Below are positions 1 to 8,944 of a DNA stretch of 64,000 bases, in pieces; positions within the stretch are counted from its first letter, which is position 1; each line of letters begins with the position of its first letter. Made by a program: the position numbers and the translations under genes. The DNA comes from JANXUC01 sp964619065. Lineage in GTDB: Bacteria; Acidobacteriota; Terriglobia; Terriglobales; Acidobacteriaceae. The notes beneath the pieces were generated by a model. The model searched no databases. It was not told the origin of the DNA and saw only the letters and a list, made by a program, of their open reading frames with translations. Where the stretch lies: the NCBI GenBank assembly GCA_964619065.1, contig CAZUCC010000003.1, positions 62,001 to 126,000 of the forward strand. The letters run 5' to 3'.

Positions 1-1550
1 ATCGTGAAACTGCGGGAACTATTTCCTCCCGACAAAGGCAGCCGGCTCACGGCACCGGCAGACTGTACTCCGGGCAGCACCTGCAAACGGTCGACTACCT
101 GCTTGTAAAAAGCATCTTGTTGGACAGGGCTGGCGGACGAAGGCAGACCAACGCTGAATACCAGCAAATGCTCGGGAGCAAAACCGGGATCGACGTGCAT
201 GAGCTGGGCGAAGCTCTTGACTAACAATCCGGCGCCGATTAGCAGGACAAGAGAGAGGCCGACTTCGGCGATCACCAGCGCGGAACGAATGCGTCCGCGG
301 CCTCCGCTGCTTCCCCGTTCCCCCTCCCTTAGGGACTCGTTTAGGTTCGCGCCTGAGGTTTGCCACGCTGGCGCTAATCCAAACAGAATTCCGCTCAGAA
401 CGGAAAGCGCTACGCTGAAACCGAGTACCTCTTTGTTCAGGCCGATTTCCTTGAAATTGCTGATATCAGCGGGGCTCAGGGCTATCAGGCCGGGAACGGC
501 CCACGCCGCAAGTAAAACTCCCAACGCTCCACCGCAAAGCGCCAGCAGAATGCTTTCCGTAAGCAATTGACGAACCAGGCGCACACGGCTAGCCCCCATG
601 GCCGCACGTATGGAGACTTCTCTAGCGCGCGCAGTGGCGCGTGCGAGCAAAAGGTTGGCTACATTGGCGCATCCAATCAGAAGAACAAAAACCACCGCCG
701 CCAACAGCACCAACAATATCGGCCGAATATCGCCCACCACGGAATCCTGCATGCGCATGAGGCCAACCCCGACGCCGTCATTTGCGCTGGGATACTGTTT
801 TTCAAGCCGCCCGGCAATCGTATTCATTTCGGTGTTCGCCTGTTGCAGCGTCATTCCTGGCTTGAGGCGAGCCCAAACGTCGAGGTAGTTGCGATCGCGC
901 ATCTGCCGCGGGTCGTCGTTGGGAGAAAGCGGATGCGTTGGAACTCCCCACGGTGACGGCACCCAGAGCTCGCCATACTCGTCGGGAGTAAAATTGGGAG
1001 GCATGACTCCGACAACTGTGTACGGCTGGCTGTCCAAGGTTATGTTTTGGCCAACCAAGGCACGGTCTGCGCCGTAGCGGCGTTTCCAAAGATTGTGACT
1101 GAGCACAACTACATGGTCGCGACCCGATTGTTCATCTTCGGCGAGTAAGCTGCGCCCTAACAGGGGGCGAGTGGCAAAGAGGGTAAAGAAGCTGGCGGTA
1201 GTCATCGTGCCCCGGATGCGCTCGGGCCTGTCTCCATCGGCTAGGTTGTACTGCCATCCTCGTCCGGCAGCCATTGCGGAGAAGACGTGATTCTGCGCGA
1301 CCCAATCCTGATAGTTAGCCGGTGACGAAGCGAAGCGCGATTCGCCGGTGTTGTCGGTTTCTGCGAGTGAGACAATACGATCCGATTCCGGATACGGAAG
1401 CGGATGCAACAAGACTACATCGACGACGCTGAAGATAGCGGTCGTGCTAGCAATTCCTAAAGCAAGTGCAATCACCGCCACCGCAGTGAAACCCGGACTC
1501 TTGCGAAGCTGGCGAAGAGCGTAGCGAAGGTCTTGGAGCAGTACGTTCAT
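1..1550 (-). CDS. ADOP-type ABC permease (MacB/FtsX duplicated), 3' end outside window
   Basis: The frame is open from an ATG at 1550 to the window edge (about 516 residues), so the C-terminal third is missing. It starts MNVLLQDLRYALRQLRKSPG, the usual ADOP N terminus, then has a first membrane segment (about residues 20-42), a periplasmic MacB-type core domain, and an FtsX-type membrane block near residues 275-400 (CANVANLLLARATARARE). A fourth-helix segment near residue 430 begins the second half. Family knowledge: these proteins have two FtsX halves and export substrates or do envelope mechanical work with a separate MacB-like ATPase. It is the last of five permeases in the window and starts 9 bases after the upstream stop, preceded by a GAGGAA-type ribosome site. 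Substrate unknown. Confidence 0.9.
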   Translation of the reverse strand, partial: MNVLLQDLRYALRQLRKSPGFTAVAVIALALGIASTTAIFSVVDVVLLHPLPYPESDRIVSLAETDNTGESRFASSPANYQDWVAQNHVFSAMAAGRGWQYNLADGDRPERIRGTMTTASFFTLFATRPLLGRSLLAEDEQSGRDHVVVLSHNLWKRRYGADRALVGQNITLDSQPYTVVGVMPPNFTPDEYGELWVPSPWGVPTHPLSPNDDPRQMRDRNYLDVWARLKPGMTLQQANTEMNTIAGRLEKQYPSANDGVGVGLMRMQDSVVGDIRPILLVLLAAVVFVLLIGCANVANLLLARATARAREVSIRAAMGASRVRLVRQLLTESILLALCGGALGVLLAAWAVPGLIALSPADISNFKEIGLNKEVLGFSVALSVLSGILFGLAPAWQTSGANLNESLREGERGSSGGRGRIRSALVIAEVGLSLVLLIGAGLLVKSFAQLMHVDPGFAPEHLLVFSVGLPSSASPVQQDAFYKQVVDRLQVLPGVQSAGAVSRLPLSGGNSSRSFT

Positions 1551-1559
1551 GATTCCTCT

Positions 1560-4019
1560 TTACTCGTAGCGCAACGCCACCATGGGGTCGACCTTGGTTG
1601 CGCGTAACGCTGGCACATAGCTGGCCACGATCGCAGTGAAGGCGAGGACCACGCACACACTGACGTAAGTAAGCGGATCGCGTGGCGGAATCTGGTACAG
1701 GAGTGATTCAATCAGCCTGGCCAAAGACAAGGCTCCGGCGATACCAGTCACGGTACCCGCCAAAGTCAATACTGTGCCGCGGCCCAGGACCATTGCCAGC
1801 ACGCTCTCTCGCGTGGCGCCCATTGCCATGCGTATGCCAATTTCGTGGGTCCGCTGTGCAACGGTTTGTGCCATCACGCCGTAGAGTCCAACCGCCGTGA
1901 GCACAAGGGCCAGCGTGGCAAAAAGTCCCAGCAATAAGGTTTGAAAACGTGCGCGGCCTAAATCTAGCGCAAGATAGTCCTCCATGGTGCGAACGGCGTA
2001 AAGCGGCACTTCCCCATCCATCGAATTCAGGACTTTGCGAATTTCTTCAGTCACGGCGGAGGGTTCTTCCGCAGTGCGCACTACCAGCGTTGGCGGGCCC
2101 CACATGAGTTGGGGAAGGGGAACGTAATAAGCAGCGGAGGGCTCCTTGCCCAGGTCGCTGCTTCTGATATCTCCGACCACGCCGATAATTTCGCGCGTTT
2201 TGTAACGCTCCCGTGCCGTGCCTTCTCCTCCACCCATCTTGATCCTGTGGCCAATCGGATCTTCGCCAGGGAAAAACTTTCGCGCGAAAGCCTGAGTCAC
2301 GATGATGACCGGGGCCGAGTTGCGCTGATCGCGATCGTCAAAAGTACGGCCACGCACCAGCGGTATTTTCATGGTTTCGAAAAGCCCGGGCGAGACCACA
2401 TAAACCCCCGCACTCGGCTCGCTTTCTTCCGGAACTGGATGATCGGGAAAATTAAAGGAAATCCCCCAAGATGAAGTGTCCAGGGGCAGCGGCATGGCCC
2501 CGGATGCGGCGGTAACACCCGGCAGGTTTTTTAGGCGCTGGAGAAGATCATGGACAAAACGGTCTTGTTGATCCGGGTTGTAGCGGGTTTCCGACAGGTC
2601 GAAACTCGCCGTCAGCAGGTGATCGGGACTGAAACCCAGGTCTACATGAGCGAGCCGATGCAGACTTCGTAACAGCAGCCCTGCGCCCACCAGCAGCATC
2701 ACGCCCAACGCAATTTCGCCAACGACGAGTGCAGCGCGAAGACGGCTGGCTCCCCGTCCGCTGGTTGTGCGGGCGCTGTCGCGCATAGTCTCCACCAGGT
2801 TGGGCGAGGAAACCCGGAGTGCCGGCGCAACTCCGAACAGAATTCCGGTCATGATGGCGAGTGCGGCACTGAAAAGGAGCACACGGTAATCCATGCTGAT
2901 CTGGTCCGCGCGGGGAAGGTTTGCCGGGTAGAAATTCAACACAGCCTGTAGCATCCCTGAAGCAAAGACGATACCCAACACGGCGCCGCCAATCGACAAA
3001 ACCGCAGATTCCGTGACCAACTGCCGGACAATCCGGGAACGTCTGGCGCCGAGGGCGGCGCGAAGACCGATCTCACGAGCGCGGCCACTGCTCCGTACCA
3101 GGAGCAAGTTGGCTACGTTCGCGCACGCGATCAATAAGACCAGTCCCACCGCAGCCAGCAGAATGAGCAAAGGAGTTTGCGTATCGCCAACAAGGAACTC
3201 CAACTCTGGCTTTACAGCGATGCCGCTGAATGCATTTGTTCGGGAATATTCGTGCGCCAAACTCTCCGCGATGGATTTTAAGTCCGCATTCGCTTGTTGA
3301 ATGGTCACGCCCTGCTTCAACCGGGCAATGGCAGAGCAGGAATGATTGCCGCGCTGCCCAGTTACAGGGGTATCGTCCGGGCTATCTGCTTCAGCAGAAC
3401 GAGAAAAGGTCAGCCATAGGTCACGCACATCGGATGAGATAGGAAACTGGAAACCCGCAGGCATGACGGCAACAACTGTGTAGGGTCGCCCGTTCAGATT
3501 AAGGTTTCGGCCGATGATGCCCGCGTCTGAGTTCAGGCGCGTACGCCAGAATGCGTAGCTGACGGCAGCCACGTAGTGGCCTGGCTGATCTTCTTCCGGC
3601 CGGAAATCGCGCCCCAAGAACGGTTGCACACCCAGCAAATGGAACAGACCCGCATTCACGTGGGCGAAGCTGACATGCAACGGCTCACGCGTACCCGTCA
3701 GAGCGCCTTCGCTCCAATCGTAGGCAGCAATATCCTCAAAGGAATGATTGCGGATGCGCACGTCGGCAACGTTCGCATAGGAATCGCTGCCGATGACACC
3801 TCCAGAATTGTCGTTCCGGGTGTCGTATTCGCCTAACGCTAGCAACCGCTGGGGATCCCGAAAGGGTAGAGGGCGCAGCAAAACGGCGTTGACTACGGTG
3901 AACATGGCCGTGGTTGCGCCGATGCCGAGCGCGATGGTCAACACCGCGATGACGGCAAAACCAGGACTCTGGCGTAACTGCCGCAACGCGTAACGCAGAT
4001 CTTGAATTAGTCCGTTCAT
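1560..4019 (-). CDS. ADOP-type ABC permease
   Basis: Encodes 819 residues from the ATG at 4019. A longer in-frame start exists but lies inside the upstream gene, and AGAGGAA sits just before 4019. Residues 1-15 match the ADOP leader (MNGLIQDLRYALRQL). A membrane segment lies at about 20-45, a MacB core at 50-270, a three-helix FtsX block (CANVANLLLVRSSGRAREIG) at 280-400, then a second core domain and a C-terminal FtsX block (RTHEIGIRMAMGA). It ends in KVDPMVALRYE, the tail shared with its neighbours. It is fourth in the array, 10 bases after the previous stop. It should be an inner-membrane permease driven by the ATPase at 11468-12193; its cargo is not evident. Confidence 0.92.
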   Translation of the reverse strand: MNGLIQDLRYALRQLRQSPGFAVIAVLTIALGIGATTAMFTVVNAVLLRPLPFRDPQRLLALGEYDTRNDNSGGVIGSDSYANVADVRIRNHSFEDIAAYDWSEGALTGTREPLHVSFAHVNAGLFHLLGVQPFLGRDFRPEEDQPGHYVAAVSYAFWRTRLNSDAGIIGRNLNLNGRPYTVVAVMPAGFQFPISSDVRDLWLTFSRSAEADSPDDTPVTGQRGNHSCSAIARLKQGVTIQQANADLKSIAESLAHEYSRTNAFSGIAVKPELEFLVGDTQTPLLILLAAVGLVLLIACANVANLLLVRSSGRAREIGLRAALGARRSRIVRQLVTESAVLSIGGAVLGIVFASGMLQAVLNFYPANLPRADQISMDYRVLLFSAALAIMTGILFGVAPALRVSSPNLVETMRDSARTTSGRGASRLRAALVVGEIALGVMLLVGAGLLLRSLHRLAHVDLGFSPDHLLTASFDLSETRYNPDQQDRFVHDLLQRLKNLPGVTAASGAMPLPLDTSSWGISFNFPDHPVPEESEPSAGVYVVSPGLFETMKIPLVRGRTFDDRDQRNSAPVIIVTQAFARKFFPGEDPIGHRIKMGGGEGTARERYKTREIIGVVGDIRSSDLGKEPSAAYYVPLPQLMWGPPTLVVRTAEEPSAVTEEIRKVLNSMDGEVPLYAVRTMEDYLALDLGRARFQTLLLGLFATLALVLTAVGLYGVMAQTVAQRTHEIGIRMAMGATRESVLAMVLGRGTVLTLAGTVTGIAGALSLARLIESLLYQIPPRDPLTYVSVCVVLAFTAIVASYVPALRATKVDPMVALRYE

Positions 4020-4029
4020 AAATTCCTCT

Positions 4030-6480
4030 CTACTCGTAGCGCAATGCCACCAAGGGATCAACCTTGGTCGCGCGACGGGCTGGTAAGTAGCATGCAGCCA
4101 TGGCGACAAATATGATCAACGCCGTTACGCCCACGAACGTGATAGGGTCTGTGGCTTTGACACCGAATAGCTGGCTGATCAGTAACCGCGTCAACAAGAA
4201 GGCTGCAGCCAAGCCAATACCCGCACCCAGCAGCGCAAAACGAACACCTTGGCCGAGGATTAGCCGCAGTATGTCCACACGCTGGGCTCCCAGGGCCATC
4301 CGTATGCTGATTTCCTGCATGCGCCCTCTTACGGAGTAAGAAAGCACGCTGTACGTCCCGACTGCCGCGAGTAGCAGCGCCAGACCGGCGAACGCAGCCA
4401 GCAGGAGCATGCTGAATCGTGGCTCGGTCAGAGAATCGTCGATAAAGTCCTCCATAGTGAGGACGTTCTTCACTGGCAGTTCGGGATCGAGTTCGTGGAT
4501 TGCAGTGATAATGGTGGGAGTCAAACTCGTGGGTTGCGAATGAGTACGCGTTACCAGCGACATGGTCAATGAGGGCACCGGCTCGTTTGTGGGGGCAAGA
4601 ACTTGGGCGAGCGGCACATACAAAGTTGCGATCGGCTCTGTGACCTTCAGTCCTCGTTGTTTAACGTCGCCCACCACGCCTGCAACCTCTCGCAACTTCC
4701 CAGAAAAAAAAGTCAACGTAAGACGTTTGCCGACAGGATTCTCTCCGGGCCAAAAGCGCTTGGCCAGGGATTCATTAATCAATATCGCGGGCGGGCGTTC
4801 CTGGGTGTCGGCTTCCGTGATGTCCCGGCCTTGCAGGAGGGGGATACGGAGGGCGTGGATATAGCCGGGAGTGATGAAGCGGACGGCAACTTCAGGTTGC
4901 TCCGACATCGGAACTACTGGCCTACCCTCGATCGCAATCGGCTGGTTGGAACCGGAACCAGTCAAGGGAAGCTCATCAATAGCACCTGCCGATTCCACGC
5001 CCGGCAGCCTCCGCACACGATCGAGGAGCCGGTCATAAAATTCGGACAACTGCCGAAGCGAGCTGTACTTCGCGCCTCGCACCGAGACCGACATCGTCAA
5101 AACGTTGTGTGCATCCAGTCCAGGGTTAACCCCGCGCAGGTTCCAGAGACTGCGGAGCATCAGCCCGGCTCCGATCAGCAGAAGCAAGGATAGGGCGACT
5201 TCGGACACAACCAGTGCGCTACGGGTGCTATGGCCTCCGGAATCGGCGTCAGTTCTGCCGAGACCTTGTTTCATCGCTTCATTCACGTTGGTTTTTGTAA
5301 GCCGCAGTGCTGGCACAATGCCGGCCAAAATTCCAGTAAGCAGCGAGACCATCAACGTGAAGCCGAGTACGGAAAGGTCCAGGCGAATCTCGGTGGATCG
5401 GGGAAAACGATCACCCAAAAAAGCAACGATCAGCGAGATTCCAAAATGAGCGAAGAGAAGGCCAGCAACTGCGCCAGCGAGCGCGAGCAACACCGTTTCG
5501 CTGAGCACCTGGCGGACGACACGCCAGCGGCTCGCTCCTAGCGCTGTCCGAATGGCAATCTCTTTGCGACGCATCGATGTCCGCACCAAAACCAGATTGG
5601 CAACGTTGGCGCTGGCGATCAGCAGGACAAAAGCAACGGCGCCGAGCAGTACCAAAAGGGCGGGACGAACATCTCCAACCAGCTCTTCGCGAAGCGGGAC
5701 AACAATCGCTCCCCAGCCTTTGTCGTCTTCGGGGAATTGCAATTCGAGTTGGCTAGAGATCGTGTTCATCTCCGCCTGCGCCTGTTTCAGGTCGACCCTT
5801 GAATTCAGCCTGGCAATCACGGAATAGTCGTGAATGCCGCGCACAGCCCGCTCCTGATCCGTCCAGGCTAGTGGTACCCAGCATTCTGCCTCGGCCGGCA
5901 GATTGAAGCCCGCCGGCATAACACCAGCGACGGTATAGTCTTGGCCCTCCAGTTTTATCTTTTGCCCTACCACGCGGGAGTCGGAACCGAAATGGTTTTG
6001 CCAAAAAGCGTGACTGAGAATGACGACGGAGTCACGCCCGGGCTGGTCTTCTTCTCCTTGGATAAAACTGCGCCCCAGGGCTAGCCTCGCATGCAAGACG
6101 GAAAAGAAGTCGGGAGATACTGCAATCGCCACAACCGATTGCGCCTCTCCTCTGCCTGTCAGGGTCAAGTTTCGTTGGCCGTAGATCGCCATTTTTTCGA
6201 AGACATGGTTTTGTTTGCTCCAATCAAGATAGTTGGCCGGAGAAACAGTGAACTTCGTCATTCCCTGAAACAATTGAGCCGGAGGCACGTGCCAGACCTG
6301 TACCAGCTGTTCTGGTTCATGAAAGGGAAGCGGCCGGAGCAACACCGCGTTCACGACTCCGAAAATTGCTGTGTTGGCCCCAATGCCCAGCGCCAGACAC
6401 ACGATGGCGGTGATCGCAAAACCAGGATTGGCGCGCAGAGCACGTAGTGCATAGCGAATATCCTGAAGCAATCCGTTCAT
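4030..6480 (-). CDS. ADOP-type ABC permease
   Basis: Encodes 816 residues. Two ATG codons lie 6 bases apart (6486 and 6480). GGAG lies only 2 bases before the first but 8 before the second, so 6480 is the better start and gives MNGLLQDIRYALRALRANPG. Layout is leader, TM1, MacB core domain, FtsX helices (SANVANLVLVRTSMRRKEIA), a second TM near residue 425, a second core domain, and a final FtsX block (RMQEISIRMALGA) ending KVDPLVALRYE. It is third in the array, 11 bases after the preceding stop. Its core-domain sequence differs clearly from its neighbours, so the copies are old paralogues rather than recent duplicates. Export permease role inferred from family. Confidence 0.92.
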   Translation of the reverse strand: MNGLLQDIRYALRALRANPGFAITAIVCLALGIGANTAIFGVVNAVLLRPLPFHEPEQLVQVWHVPPAQLFQGMTKFTVSPANYLDWSKQNHVFEKMAIYGQRNLTLTGRGEAQSVVAIAVSPDFFSVLHARLALGRSFIQGEEDQPGRDSVVILSHAFWQNHFGSDSRVVGQKIKLEGQDYTVAGVMPAGFNLPAEAECWVPLAWTDQERAVRGIHDYSVIARLNSRVDLKQAQAEMNTISSQLELQFPEDDKGWGAIVVPLREELVGDVRPALLVLLGAVAFVLLIASANVANLVLVRTSMRRKEIAIRTALGASRWRVVRQVLSETVLLALAGAVAGLLFAHFGISLIVAFLGDRFPRSTEIRLDLSVLGFTLMVSLLTGILAGIVPALRLTKTNVNEAMKQGLGRTDADSGGHSTRSALVVSEVALSLLLLIGAGLMLRSLWNLRGVNPGLDAHNVLTMSVSVRGAKYSSLRQLSEFYDRLLDRVRRLPGVESAGAIDELPLTGSGSNQPIAIEGRPVVPMSEQPEVAVRFITPGYIHALRIPLLQGRDITEADTQERPPAILINESLAKRFWPGENPVGKRLTLTFFSGKLREVAGVVGDVKQRGLKVTEPIATLYVPLAQVLAPTNEPVPSLTMSLVTRTHSQPTSLTPTIITAIHELDPELPVKNVLTMEDFIDDSLTEPRFSMLLLAAFAGLALLLAAVGTYSVLSYSVRGRMQEISIRMALGAQRVDILRLILGQGVRFALLGAGIGLAAAFLLTRLLISQLFGVKATDPITFVGVTALIIFVAMAACYLPARRATKVDPLVALRYE

Positions 6481-6491
6481 ATTCATGTCTC

Positions 6492-8936
6492 CTACTCGTA
6501 CCGCAATGCGACCATGGGATCGACCTTGGCCGCGCGTCGCGCGGGAATGAAGCACGCGAGCAGTACGACGAGCATCATTACCCCGACTGTCGCCGCAAGC
6601 ACATCGGCCGGGAACGGGCCGACGCCGAAGAGCACTCTCTCCATAGCGCGCCCAGCCGCCCACGCCCCCAGCAGGCCCAGGACGAGGCCCAGCAAGAGCA
6701 GCTTGGTAGCGATTCCCAGGAAGTGTGCGAGCACTTGTTGCGGCAGCGCGCCAAGTGCCATGCGCACGCCGATTTCGCGGTGACGCTGTGACACGGAATA
6801 GCTCAACACACCATAGGTGCCAATCGCGGCGAGCAATAAAGCCACGCCGGCGAAGATGCTGGTGAGCAGAGCCGGGGAACGCCGCGTCAGCAGGCTGTCG
6901 TCAATACGGGTTTCCATCGACCGCACATCGTTGAGAGGAATCTCGGGGTCGGTTTGCCGGACGACTCTGCGCAGCGTATCCGCGAACAATTCCGGCGGAA
7001 GGTTGGTGTGGGCAACCAGGAAATAGTTACGGTTGAAGGTGTGGATGTACGGGAGATAGACGGCGCCGGTGGTGTTGTTCTCGGTAAGGTCCGTCTGCTT
7101 CACCGCACCTACGACTCCCACCACGGTGAATACGTTGGAATCGTCTGGTTCCCTGGGGATGCTAAATACTCGCTGTCCGATGGCGTTGCCATGCGGCCAG
7201 TAGCGACGGGCGAATACCTCATCGACGACACAGATCCTCTCTTTCTTGTGGTTATCCGCATTGTCGAGGTAGCGCCCGGCACGGAGCGGGATACTCATGG
7301 CGGTGAAATAGTCTCCAAAGACACCAAATATCGGATGCAAAACCACGGATTCTCCAGGTGAGGGGCTGTAGCCGACGGCGGTGATAGCGTCTCGACTGTG
7401 CTCCCCACTTAACGGCACGCCAATAGTTCCGCCAACTGCGGACATGCCAGGCTGTTGACTGGCAATCTCCAGCAACCGATCCATAAAACCCACGAAGGAT
7501 GGCCCGTCATGGTAGCTGTTCCAGGGCAGGCTGAACTCGCCAGTCAGTATGTGGTCGGTGCGAAAGCCGGGAGATACTGCCATTGCGCGTTTCAAACTGA
7601 GTCCGAGAAGACCAGCCCCCGACAGCAGGACAAAGGCCAGAGAAATTTGCGCAACAATGAAAATGTGGCGCAAGCGCTGAGCTGAACGGGAAGTCGTGCC
7701 GCTGCGAGACTCGGATTGCAGTGCGCTGGCCACGTGGCTCCGAAGATTGAACCAGGCAATCGGGAGAGCAATGAGAATTCCCAGGAGGACGGAGCCCAAC
7801 AACGCTATCAGCCCTAACTGCCAGTCCAGGGCGATATTCGCTCCCAGCGGCAGTTGGTCCGCGCCGAGAACCGACAATAAACGGACGCCGGCGGATCCAA
7901 CCGCAAGACCGCACAGCCCCCCGATCAGTGTGAGCAACACGGTTTCCGTCACTACCTGGCTCATCACATGCCGCCGGTTCGCACCCATAGACTGCCGGAC
8001 CGCAAGTTCTTTGGTTCGGCCACTGGCGCGGATCAGAAGCAGATTGACAAGGTTGACCCCACCGATCAGCAGCAGGAAGAGGGCGCCAGTCTGCAGAAGA
8101 AGAAGTGTGGGACGGATGCTGGCCACATGGTCGGCATGAAGTGGCGCAACAATCGTCCGGAAGCCTGATGCAGCTACTTCCTTCGCCTGCGGGAACTCCG
8201 CCGCATGGGCAGCGTTGTGAGCATCGATCTGTGCTTGCGCTTCGGCGAGAGTGGCGCCCGCTTTCAGACGCGCGATCTGCACCACAGTATTGCTATGCCG
8301 GGCACTCAGGTTGCGCTCTCCGTCCTCCGACGAAAGCGGTAGAAAAAAAAGTGCGCGCGACGACAGGAATCGGAACCCAGGGGGTAACACGCCGATAATC
8401 TTTCGCGGCAGACCGTCCGAGCGAATGTCCCGTCCGAGCACGTTAGGATCGGCATTGAAATGCTGCCGCCAGTAAGCGTCTGTCAGAATCGCTTCGTGGT
8501 CGCTCTGATAGGTCATCTCGGACTCGAGGAACGCCCGGCCCATGGCGAGGGGAACGCCGAGTGTGGCAAAAAACTCTGGTGAAACTCGCCCGATATCTTC
8601 ACGCTCTGTCGAGCCGGTTTCCCCCACCACCACCGTGGCGTAGCTTATGGACGCAAGTTGGGAGAACGCGGGAATATTGCCCCGGCGCTCGTAGTAGCTG
8701 GTCAACGAGGCAGCATCGCGGTCCTTGCCCGCTTTGGGATAGGTGTTGTACAGGATCATCAGCCTGTCGGCTTCTGGGAACGGAAGCGGACGTAACAGGA
8801 TGGAATCGACAACCGTGAAGATGGTCAAGTTTGAGCCAAGACAGAGCGCGAGCGTGATCAGCGCAACCGCTGTGAATCCGGGACTCTTGCGAAGCTGACG
8901 CAATCCGTAACGAAGGTTCTGAAACAGGGTTTCCAT
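6492..8936 (-). CDS. ADOP-type ABC permease
   Basis: Encodes 814 residues starting METLFQNLRYGLRQLRKSPG, with GGGAG 4 bases before the ATG. The two-half ADOP layout is complete: TM1 near 20-40, first core domain, FtsX block around VNLVNLLLIRASGRTKELAV, a central TM, second core domain, and a final FtsX block with HREIGVRMALGA, ending KVDPMVALRYE. Second of the five permeases, 8 bases downstream of the previous stop. The leader differs from the MNGL- or MNVL-type leaders of the other copies, and two conserved positions differ (LCLGSNLTIF where others have LGIGANTAIF). Same likely role: inner-membrane permease of a MacB-like exporter. Confidence 0.92.
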   Translation of the reverse strand: METLFQNLRYGLRQLRKSPGFTAVALITLALCLGSNLTIFTVVDSILLRPLPFPEADRLMILYNTYPKAGKDRDAASLTSYYERRGNIPAFSQLASISYATVVVGETGSTEREDIGRVSPEFFATLGVPLAMGRAFLESEMTYQSDHEAILTDAYWRQHFNADPNVLGRDIRSDGLPRKIIGVLPPGFRFLSSRALFFLPLSSEDGERNLSARHSNTVVQIARLKAGATLAEAQAQIDAHNAAHAAEFPQAKEVAASGFRTIVAPLHADHVASIRPTLLLLQTGALFLLLIGGVNLVNLLLIRASGRTKELAVRQSMGANRRHVMSQVVTETVLLTLIGGLCGLAVGSAGVRLLSVLGADQLPLGANIALDWQLGLIALLGSVLLGILIALPIAWFNLRSHVASALQSESRSGTTSRSAQRLRHIFIVAQISLAFVLLSGAGLLGLSLKRAMAVSPGFRTDHILTGEFSLPWNSYHDGPSFVGFMDRLLEIASQQPGMSAVGGTIGVPLSGEHSRDAITAVGYSPSPGESVVLHPIFGVFGDYFTAMSIPLRAGRYLDNADNHKKERICVVDEVFARRYWPHGNAIGQRVFSIPREPDDSNVFTVVGVVGAVKQTDLTENNTTGAVYLPYIHTFNRNYFLVAHTNLPPELFADTLRRVVRQTDPEIPLNDVRSMETRIDDSLLTRRSPALLTSIFAGVALLLAAIGTYGVLSYSVSQRHREIGVRMALGALPQQVLAHFLGIATKLLLLGLVLGLLGAWAAGRAMERVLFGVGPFPADVLAATVGVMMLVVLLACFIPARRAAKVDPMVALRYE

Positions 8937-8944
8937 AATTCTCC